From positions 1 to 22,267 of the forward strand of contig SBBU01000056.1 of NCBI GenBank assembly GCA_005239585.1: a stretch of 22,267 bases of DNA, written 5' to 3'. The notes under the pieces are model-generated. The model was not told the origin of the DNA, made no database searches, and saw only the letters and a program-made list of their open reading frames with translations. Numbering within the stretch: position 1 is the first letter of the stretch; each line of letters opens with the position of its first letter. Shown one piece after another: positions 18,801 through 22,267 of the stretch. Both the position numbers and the translations under genes were made by a program. The DNA comes from Planctomycetaceae bacterium (lineage in GTDB: Bacteria > Planctomycetota > MHYJ01 > SBBU01).

Positions 18801-20513
18801 AATTGTCTTGCGAATAACTCCCCCAGCTCCTGCAAAATAAGCCAGTTTATCCGAGGCACCTGAGCCCCACTTTGCGACCACGACTGTCTGTAACTGTACA
18901 CCGGCAATGGTAGTATTAGTCCAGCTTATACCATTCCAATATGAGACAACAGAATCAGAGCCTGATAGCCCCACAGCGAAAGCTGCGCTGGAGCTAAATG
19001 CGTAGACGGCCCTGTAGTTTGCTGCTGATCCAGTTGAATCACTTGCAAAGTTGACGGCGTTGTCTGTCGATTTCAATACACGCCCAGAGTCTCCAACCAC
19101 CCAGCCTGTAGAGCCGGAGAAAGAAACAGCGTAGAGATTCTCGGCAAATGGGCCGCCTGTAATAGTTGGCGTGCTCCAGGTATCACCCTGACTATCGGAA
19201 TATCTTATAACCCCAGCGCCTGCTGATGCGTCGCCTGCAATGATTACCCGGCCGCTCGGTCCGCTTGACCATACACCGCGGAGGTTAGTGGTTAATCCAG
19301 TAGTCTTTGAGGTTGCGAGAGTTGATGTCAGGAGTATGAACCTCCCGCTGTCGCCCACTGCGTAGCCAAATGTTGAGGCATCATCAAAGGCAAAAGTAGA
19401 ATTCAGATCCAAAGAAGTTCCAGTGCTAAATGGCAGGAATCGCCTCGCGTCGTTATCGATAGTGCGTGCAGCAAAGCCGCGAGGCGCCGCGATGAGCCCG
19501 CGCGATGCCGATGCCAGCGAGATTGATTTTATATTAATACGCGGTTGCGGGGTAAGGATATTGTCCCAGCTCTCGCCGGTAACTGACTTGATCGCGGTCC
19601 CAGTATTTCCGACCGCAAAGCTTGTTAGGGTATCTATTACAGCTACAGCGTTAAGCTGCACAGAGACGGGGCTTGTGACGGATGCCCACGAGGTCCCAGT
19701 ACTGTCTGATCTTAGGATTGTCCCGCTGGCCCCAACAACCCAAACGGAGGTAGAGCTTATCCACGCAAGACCTCTTAGATTATTAGAGGTGCCAGAGCTT
19801 GGAGATGTCCAGTTAAGACCTCCATCTGCCGTCTTGAGAATTCTTCCAGCATCGCCTACTGCAATGCCGTTTGTCGAGTCTACAAATTTGACTCGATAGA
19901 GATTATCAGTCCCTGCCGCAATAGTTGGTGTTTGCCATGTGTTTCCCCTATCAGTGGTCCTTCTCACTGACATTGCGCCGCCAGAAGCATCTCCAACATA
20001 AATGCCGATATCATCACTGGTGAAGTAGAGCGATCTTACTGTTACAGCGGAACCGCTCAGCAGATCGCCAGTCCAAGAACTCCCCCCATCTTCAGACCTG
20101 TAGAGCACCTCGCCTGAACCTGCGACCCAGACCTTCATGGTGGAAACTGAAATGCCCCTGGCAAAGACTCCGAAGAACTCAGTCCCGCCCGGGACTCCAG
20201 GTATGGCAATCACTGTCCAGTTCGTCCCGGCATTTGTGGTCCTAAGAACCGTCCCGTTTGCGCCGACTGCAAAACCAATAGATGGGGAAGAAAAGTAAAT
20301 TGAGTTGACCTTGTTGGTTGTTCCAGAGGTCATTATCTGAAAGCTGGATGCGCCATCTATAGTGCGCAATATTCTTCCGTTAGCGCCTACGATCCAGCCG
20401 TTTGTGTTGTTATAGAAAATCACATCATTGTAGTCATCCGTTGGTTGTATTGCGGGCACCCCTAGAATTGCGCTAAAAGAGACCCCCATAAGCAAGATGG
20501 GAAACAACCTCAT
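9822..20513 (-). CDS. Giant secreted YCF48-propeller / OmpL47-repeat surface protein with C-terminal sorting-like tail
   Basis: First gene of a three-gene operon, 3563 residues. Signal peptide at 1-18 or slightly longer (MRLFPILLMGVSFSAILG). Residues about 28-2140 are some 49 YCF48/Asp-box blades, each about 43 residues, with the pattern VGxxGxIxRTxDGGxxW. About 2150-2910 are eight OmpL47-like Ig repeats (YSNDG...W-T-L-x-SGDG-x-KTVYY-x-V). About 2911-3006 is a fibronectin-III-like domain (YHWRVRLKDNAGN). About 3007-3518 are three related beta domains with Ca-like D-x-D-x-D-G loops (DADSDGALN, DANANGAFD, DIDQNREYN). The C-terminus has Cys3522 in SCVSADSIAAS, a membrane helix (about 3538-3552) and a basic tail (KRVLLKRQS), resembling protein-sorting tails. 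A surface-exposed binding or adhesive role is likely; no enzyme motif is seen. ATG at 20513 has AGAGG six bases upstream and a promoter at 20535-20562. Confidence 0.92.
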   Translation of the reverse strand: MRLFPILLMGVSFSAILGVPAIQPTDDYNDVIFYNNTNGWIVGANGRILRTIDGASSFQIMTSGTTNKVNSIYFSSPSIGFAVGANGTVLRTTNAGTNWTVIAIPGVPGGTEFFGVFARGISVSTMKVWVAGSGEVLYRSEDGGSSWTGDLLSGSAVTVRSLYFTSDDIGIYVGDASGGAMSVRRTTDRGNTWQTPTIAAGTDNLYRVKFVDSTNGIAVGDAGRILKTADGGLNWTSPSSGTSNNLRGLAWISSTSVWVVGASGTILRSDSTGTSWASVTSPVSVQLNAVAVIDTLTSFAVGNTGTAIKSVTGESWDNILTPQPRINIKSISLASASRGLIAAPRGFAARTIDNDARRFLPFSTGTSLDLNSTFAFDDASTFGYAVGDSGRFILLTSTLATSKTTGLTTNLRGVWSSGPSGRVIIAGDASAGAGVIRYSDSQGDTWSTPTITGGPFAENLYAVSFSGSTGWVVGDSGRVLKSTDNAVNFASDSTGSAANYRAVYAFSSSAAFAVGLSGSDSVVSYWNGISWTNTTIAGVQLQTVVVAKWGSGASDKLAYFAGAGGVIRKTIDGTTFTTVISPTTVNLTSSTKYSAGGSDYVFIAGDNHTIIKTEVESGSNTEKVWSTLLSAVGNDGSITDVQFINSTTGWMVVGNQIKWTTDSGTNWANPTTGGSSVNDLSFVDASNGYAWGTGNDKVRKTVDGGVNWTDTSTVSRFSWKKIHTLSSTSALLVGEANTVLKTANSGTDWKFQNTRNDIRGVWVESASIANAVGANGMIMRTIDSGTTWRPLNSPGAFNFNMVFFSSATIGCAIRDDGRIYKTVDTGATWTEEKSADVNGQDITFSATLSYGSVWLAVGARLECAAICVQQGGIWRSTDSGDTWSQVYSSANTDQFNSVSFFGSTRDEAIAVGNSGVIARSTDGGQNWAEIAHGLGTPTLRGVSALANANGDRVVAVGESAVWQSSDFGVTWAAIGGAPVASFYSARILDIAASDLVRVVIAGSGVIYKFVEGTGWSTQLATTTDTIYKKLYFFDTSTGWAVGDRGVVVRSPDAGITWGAPQIARVGSGVDALRSVHFASGSATGWAVGGSSTAKIFRSTDSGDNWIEFNKGGAILNDVFATDGTTAWAVGNSGRILRRSSDTNWPAQTSSTTVNLNSVAFKDGSVGIAVGDNSSTSAVVVTTSDGGATAWTQRKNIGTYLSFKTVAVVPTTNTAFVGGNSATLITASDITAATPTWIWKSSGLFLTPYFPETSSGFLVGDLGTMIKSTNNGASWFGMNRPATGDTSGDLRSTYFIDRYRGWMCGDGGTILATTDSGSTWNSQSSGSTDVLKNIFFYDGNFGMATGDFLTRCRTTNGGTTWTAESDHDPITHPPTGFTYTSLYFATSSIGWLTATNGIGIHKTTDGGVTWNGGIDDPTLPAGLGNTLVYGVQFKDVNTGLLVGEDPLSLAGKIFRSIDGGANWTDVTPGGSLNRMIDVKWHDTAADVVIAVGSSTSTVNCTRKSTNGGVNWSTITLPPNFTPGPLGINLNRIRILTPKIAVLNLGSGNGFGIHATVFGPSTLSTTSGLNEFEIISAGSTSGPRVNFPTNGVTGFIAQSDGRVFKTTDSFKILTLQHSGGPTNSIWAVDENTALSVSNHGRIARMNSGSWSIATNILTEDFTDVQFLSSTVGFAVGANGLVMRTDDGGASWSVQSSRTQKRLNAVSFADTSNGLAVGSLGTIIRTTDGGSNWSNVTSNTTDELFDVHYLTAGGVAVAVGKGGRTLKSANGGAIWSVITPVTSDDLKSVRLTSLGTGVAVGTSGRYLTTANSGDSWVSGKFGNADLIHASFTGANGFICGVDNLVLKSADSGATWSVGLMSTINSMQFIGSTGFACSTQGRVITTTNSGVTWNFSSLGASITTTQTLNGLSFIDSSNGYVVGNGGTILKTANGGSTWSTESLAGGATTDLNSVHFVDATNAFACGASGKIYGPNSGWSEITPAVSETLNSIRMLNSTAGGNGWIIGDTDRKVQIASGGRANSTFGASVNFKSVWIVDPPTGNTVVAVGASGTIRRTVNGGGLWSTIISPTTQDLLSTFFVSSSTGYTSGANGALITSADSGASWTNVTTTTTMNLGSGTFSAADIVFFAGEEGVCVKLSLSAWQNVTSTLYGDPNQPTATIVIKATDPANSTYWSRLAAVNLELTASDDTGIDRVQYSNNGTVFSSAEPFSATKSWSLDISGGDGIKTVYYRVYDFANNSRTVSATIVYDATTSQASVVINSGASATNTTSVTLALSASDANGVKEVGYSNDGVSFTSEAFSLTKAWTLSSGDGIKTVYYRVIDNANNSTGTSIFDTILLDSSGNSNKPTATIVIKATDPANNTLFSRTTSVNLELTASDAYGISAVWYSNDGTFSGGGEAFATTKAWTLSSGDGTKTVYYKVRNSLGVETTVTANIYLDSSLPQASIVINSGAAATNTTSVTLTLSAASQSGVKEVGYSNDGISFTSEAFSATKAWTLTSGDGIKTVYYRVTDNTSKTATASDTILLDSTGNSNKPTATIVIKATDPANNTLFSRTTSVNLELTASDAYGISAVWYSNDGIFSGGGEAFAATKVWTLLSGDGTKTVYYKVRNSLGVETTVGANIYLDSALPQTSISINNGLTYTSDPNVTLTLSAGSQSGIKEVGYSNDGVTFTAETFATTKAWTLTSGDGIKTVYYRVTDNTNKSATSSDTIYLDSTGASNKPTASIVIKATDPVGSTLYTRTTTVNLELAARDETGIDKVWYSNNGTFTGAGEPFLQTRPWTLDSTGGDGIKTVYYKVRNFSSLETTVSTSIILDTTPPTATITINGGAPNTRSTVVSLSLTAIDLSGVQQVEYSNDNITFSPLEAFNFTKSWVLTSGDGLKNIYYRVTDNANNTSTVTDPDGITLTTLTFPTPSIIGPPNQITEGTPALLNWYEIKLLGEFYEVQWGTDPAFLTGLKTVNTTDNFYGIPSNQLTVGTTYHWRVRLKDNAGNAGPYATSSFQITSASSGTLTVTSLALGDINVPNDQQNVLMLKIIASAGSVEDVNISTIRINEVQTPNNRVTDLSSVRLYLDADSDGALNTAVDTLLGSTTYPSTTSPVTFSISPAVTVPFSAGKTFFVAYNLAGSAAIGNKYQTSIDSQVDILAKGASTGLTIIPGGVYPLRGRIVTIIPVGSPGSLALSKDPLKSPADGPVTSGQIQVDMLQFSLEAIGETITLNELAIQASGSANDSQAIRFVRLIHDANANGAFDVLGDTVLAQGTYSADNGTFTFTGLSSDVANSTTKFFLIQYDLTNTGFVIGDTITLKINPTLVKGTGRGSQTQIIATGLEQSGATKTFQNPGVGVSGSFKVTKITYAGAGKILPYQHDVVMLKTLIQASGFEDIKVTSISIRSSGTGNDPKDIASLFVVEDIDQNREYNPDIDTIIARANSPFSADNGLSVLSNLAIILPKGSSKTWIFVFNFSGWGEEGKTYKVIWDVKTEIIGVGQASNQTVFAEGDLIEGGEAVLAPLVGSSGKNTPNSCVSADSIAASRGIPKGPLFFFLILILALIASTFKRVLLKRQS
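11780..14070 (-). repeat. Eight OmpL47-like Ig repeats in an alternating A/B array
   Basis: Eight copies of a roughly 95-residue unit are recognisable from the GDG-x-KTVYY block, which on the + strand gives the tract ...taataaa/tagtaga..gtttt near 11855, 12130, 12425, 12700, 12990, 13265, 13560 and 13840. Two kinds alternate. One has VGYSNDGxSF and YYRVTDN (near 11855, 12425, 12990, 13560). The other has VWYSNDG and YYKVRNS (near 12130, 12700, 13265; the 13840 copy is diverged). The higher-order period is 564-574 bp (about 190 residues), a pattern expected from duplication of a two-domain block. Confidence 0.85.
12643..13497 (-). repeat. Near-identical 564-bp-spaced repeat copies
   Basis: The segments starting at 12643 and 13207 align along their whole length, about 290 bp each, without a gap at an offset of 564 bp. 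Within them 12802-12887 equals 13366-13451 over 86 bases, and 12802-12914 has a single mismatch in 113 bases. The remaining copies of the array are far more diverged, so this pair is the youngest duplication or has been homogenised by gene conversion. Confidence 0.85.
14100..20430 (-). repeat. About 49 tandem YCF48/Asp-box beta-propeller blades
   Basis: Reading the translated giant gene blade by blade, I count about 49 occurrences of the VGxxGxxxxTxDGGxxW signature; a few are degenerate. Examples are AVGSLGTIIRTTDGGSNW and VVGNGGTILKTANGGSTW. The count is approximate because degenerate blades (for example near 15850-15950 and 19330-19480) can be split differently. YCF48/HCF136 folds as a seven-bladed propeller, so the tract could form about seven consecutive propellers. 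Blades are diverged at the DNA level. Confidence 0.85.
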
Positions 20514-20534
20514 TTCAAACCTCTACTTACTCTA

Positions 20535-20562
20535 ATTTTATCAAGCATAGCGGGGATATCAA
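20535..20562 (-). promoter_or_regulatory. Predicted sigma70-type promoter of the giant-protein operon
   Basis: On the minus strand TTGATA (20562-20557) and TAAAAT (20540-20535) are separated by 16 bp, each one base from consensus. Transcription would start near 20528, leaving a short leader that still contains the AGAGG ribosome site (20524-20520), six bases before the ATG at 20513. It is the only good promoter found for the three-gene operon. Confidence 0.6.
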
Positions 20563-20805
20563 TTAAATCTACGCAAAGGCATCCATATTTTATGAATATT
20601 TAACATTATTAATACATAAAAACAGGCAGCAGACACCTTTTCATATGAACAAACATTATACAATCATATTTCGACAAAATCACCCTGCTTTTTGGCCTAA
20701 TTTTATACAATAGATTCCATTCTTTCATTATTTTCTATTTTTTGCACTGTAAAAGGCCAGAGTCTGGGGCTTGAGGCATTCAAATCTTGAAACTTTTATT
20801 GTAAG

Positions 20806-20817
20806 ATAGACGTCTAT
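20806..20817. promoter_or_regulatory. 12-bp perfect palindrome upstream of the LamG gene
   Basis: ATAGACGTCTAT reads the same on both strands. Outer arms TTGTA (20799-20803) and ACAA (20818-20821) extend the symmetry imperfectly, with a 3-base bulge. It ends 15 bases before the ATG at 20833 and just before the AAGGG ribosome site (20823-20827), a position suited to a repressor operator. No binding protein is suggested by the window. Confidence 0.4.
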
Positions 20818-20832
20818 ACAATAAGGGTCAAG

Positions 20833-22050
20833 ATGGCTAGAAGATACGCAATTCTCAGTATAGTTCTATTAGCAGGATATCAATCTGAGGGCACGAATTT
20901 CCTTATAAAATTAAAAGACGGGACGATGTTCCTATCTCATTTTCAAGTCAAGGAACTTGAACTAAAGACAAAAGAGGGTGATTTAAAGTTCGCGATCAGC
21001 GATATTAAATCGATCAAACAGGGAAAGACTGGACTCTCCGTAAAGACCACCAAGTCGATAGTAGAAGGCAAAATCGACCAAGACCTCAAATTCAAGGCAA
21101 AGCATGGGACTCTGACTATAAAGCAAGAAGATATAGCCGCAATAGTGCCCGCTCAAAAAAGGGTCTTTGTTGATGACAGTGTTACAGCGTATTGGGATTT
21201 TGATCAGTGTGAGGAAATAAAACTAAACAGTTCAAAATTAGAAACCGAGGATGACAACTCAGTTGTCAAGCTTGATCTATCGAATCACGATACTATAGAG
21301 ATTCCACACTCGGAAAATATCAGCATGAAGGAAGAAGTTGTGATTGAGATGAGGTTTAAATATTCATCCAAAGGAATAGAAGGAAACTGGATCAACCTTC
21401 TCAGAAAAGGAAATAGGTATAATGCAGCTAATTACGAGATTTGGATATTGCCCGGGGGAAAAAATATCCAAGTGGATGCCCTTTTTACAAAGGGTCAGAG
21501 CATAGCCACGCAATTCAAAGCAGTGGGTCTTGAAGCGGACAAGTGGCTTCACATGGTTTGTATGATCAGCACTAAAAAGAAGGAGATGGAGGTCTATATA
21601 AACGGTAAAATGCAGGAAAAATCTTCAAAGCCTGTTTTAGGAGATACCCTTCAGATCAATGACTCGTCTATTTACATCTGCAAGGAGACATATGAAAATA
21701 AAAATACAATGTGGATTGATTATTTGGCTATTTCAGGCAAGGCCTTGGAACCCGAGGAGATCAAGGAACTATACGAGTCAGGAAATCGTGTCAACTCAAT
21801 CAAACCACCAGTAAGCAAGGAGTACAACTCGATCCTGATGACTAAAAGTGGTGAGCGATATGCGGGAAAGCTAGACAAATATCTTGAATTTGAATCTCCA
21901 TTCGGAGATGTAAAGGTCAGTACTGCGATAATAGAAAAGATGACATTTTTCGAGTACAGAAAAGATGAGGTAGATAAACTCCACAAAAAGGCAAGAGAAT
22001 TGATCCCCAAACTGGGAGATGATGACCCGCATGTAAGAGAGAAAACGTAA
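20833..22050 (+). CDS. Secreted LamG-domain protein, HEAT-like C-terminus cut by in-frame TAA
   Basis: 405 residues up to the TAA at 22048. ATG at 20833 follows AAGGG at a good distance. The N-terminus is a signal peptide whose end reads L13-A-G-Y16, one base from a lipobox LAGC. Next come two copies of a small beta motif (about 24-62, LIKLKDGTMF...FAISDIKSI; about 68-106, TTKSIVEGKI...IKQEDIAAI). Residues about 115-318 are a LamG/concanavalin-A-like jelly roll, starting AYWDFDQCE, with WLHMVCMIS...EVYINGK and IDYLAISGKALEPEEIKELY as the usual closing block. A third beta motif (about 327-372; LMTKSGERYAGKL) follows. From about 383 the sequence PKLGDDDPHVREKT begins a HEAT-like segment that stops abruptly. 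The same frame continues through 22248, so the gene appears interrupted. Function is unknown; LamG domains commonly bind glycans or proteins. Confidence 0.85.
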   Translation: MARRYAILSIVLLAGYQSEGTNFLIKLKDGTMFLSHFQVKELELKTKEGDLKFAISDIKSIKQGKTGLSVKTTKSIVEGKIDQDLKFKAKHGTLTIKQEDIAAIVPAQKRVFVDDSVTAYWDFDQCEEIKLNSSKLETEDDNSVVKLDLSNHDTIEIPHSENISMKEEVVIEMRFKYSSKGIEGNWINLLRKGNRYNAANYEIWILPGGKNIQVDALFTKGQSIATQFKAVGLEADKWLHMVCMISTKKKEMEVYINGKMQEKSSKPVLGDTLQINDSSIYICKETYENKNTMWIDYLAISGKALEPEEIKELYESGNRVNSIKPPVSKEYNSILMTKSGERYAGKLDKYLEFESPFGDVKVSTAIIEKMTFFEYRKDEVDKLHKKARELIPKLGDDDPHVREKT

Positions 22051-22248
22051 GAGGACCTGCGGAAGATGGGTTGGGTGATAATACCTGTTTTAGAGGAAAA
22101 CAAAGGATTCAAAGATGAAGAGATAAAGATGAGGATAGGAAATCTGCTTGATAATCTAAGGGGCAGAAAGTATGAGATGAAGAAAGACGTGATAGAAGGT
22201 GAGATGTCAGTAAAATTTAGGAACAACTTTAGGGCGATGAAAAGTTAA
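22051..22248 (+). pseudogene. In-frame continuation of the LamG/HEAT gene after the TAA
   Basis: Directly after the TAA at 22048-22050 the same reading frame stays open for 65 codons: EDLRKMGWVIIPVLEENKGF, then DEEIKMRIGNLLDNLR. Joined to REKT before the stop, this restores the heptad R-E-x-x-(stop)-x-x-L and the helix pair typical of a HEAT-like repeat (charged turn, VRE..., LRKMG, PVLEE, EIKMRIGNLL). The stop falls at a variable helix position and one base change from CAA, AAA or GAA would explain it. No indel is needed. An independent small gene starting at the ATG at 22066 is less likely because that would begin inside the repeat. Confidence 0.75.
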
Positions 22249-22267
22249 GGGTCTAGGCGGCGAGCGA

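Larger units (their letters stand above)
20514..20832. other. AT-rich divergent intergenic region
   Basis: The 319 bases between the divergent starts of the giant gene and the LamG gene hold no open frame of note. They contain the promoter of the giant gene (20535-20562) and, near the other end, a 12-bp palindrome (20806-20817). The middle is AT-rich with several TATACAAT-like words (20704-20711, 20815-20822), but I could not pair them with convincing -35 boxes. Confidence 0.7.

Noticed and set aside
10282..19899. Several plus-strand open frames of 130-180 codons inside the giant gene (for example 10282-10821, 14311-14769, 14800-15279, 15688-16224, 19423-19899).
   Set aside because: They lie opposite the repeat protein in a fixed frame relation, repeat with its blade pattern, show no recognisable domain and lack consistent ribosome sites; they are antisense shadows.

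Overview
The window looks like a chromosomal segment from an uncultured, probably Gram-negative bacterium of moderate GC content. The evidence is an elongasome operon (mreC-mreD-mrdA-rodA), two lipoprotein-type signal peptides and very large secreted repeat proteins. The mix of a LamG plus HEAT-like secreted protein, CBM9/GH42-like lipoproteins and YCF48/OmpL47-type repeats resembles Planctomycetota/PVC and other candidate-phylum genomes. I cannot fix the phylum from the sequence alone.

Positions 1-3946 (+): a tightly overlapping cell-shape operon. mreC has lost its 5' end at the window edge. It is followed by mreD (ATGA overlap), the class B transpeptidase PBP2 (34-nt overlap) and the SEDS glycosyltransferase RodA (13-nt overlap). 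mreB is the expected gene just upstream, outside the window. The PBP2 has KTS in place of the usual KTG box.

Positions 3947-5131 (+): a small island between the operon and the next cluster. It holds a Phd/YefM-type antitoxin directly abutting a PIN-domain (VapC-like) toxin. A good promoter and a 9-bp inverted repeat lie in front, and the antitoxin mRNA is probably leaderless. The flanks (3947-4150 and 4902-5131) hold no gene I can support.

Positions 5132-20513 (-): a three-gene operon read right to left from one recognisable promoter (20535-20562). The first gene encodes a 3563-residue secreted protein: about 49 YCF48/Asp-box beta-propeller blades, eight OmpL47-like Ig repeats in an alternating A/B pattern, a fibronectin-III-like domain, three related beta domains, and a C-terminal Cys motif + membrane helix + basic tail that looks like a sorting signal. 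The second and third genes encode lipoproteins with TIM-barrel glycoside-hydrolase folds, a 451-residue orphan and an 1113-residue CBM9 + GH42-like protein. Both junctions use the same TTGA stop/start overlap, so the three are probably translationally coupled and act together at the cell surface. A role in binding and trimming a polysaccharide is an inference.

Positions 20514-20832: an AT-rich divergent intergenic region with the promoter of the giant gene and a 12-bp palindrome. Positions 20833-22248 (+): a secreted LamG protein flanked by copies of a small beta motif. Its HEAT-like C-terminus is split by a single in-frame TAA at 22048-22050. The same gene has LAGY where a lipobox would read LAGC, so it may be a recently damaged gene.

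No tRNA, rRNA, CRISPR array, insertion sequence or convincing intrinsic terminator was seen.
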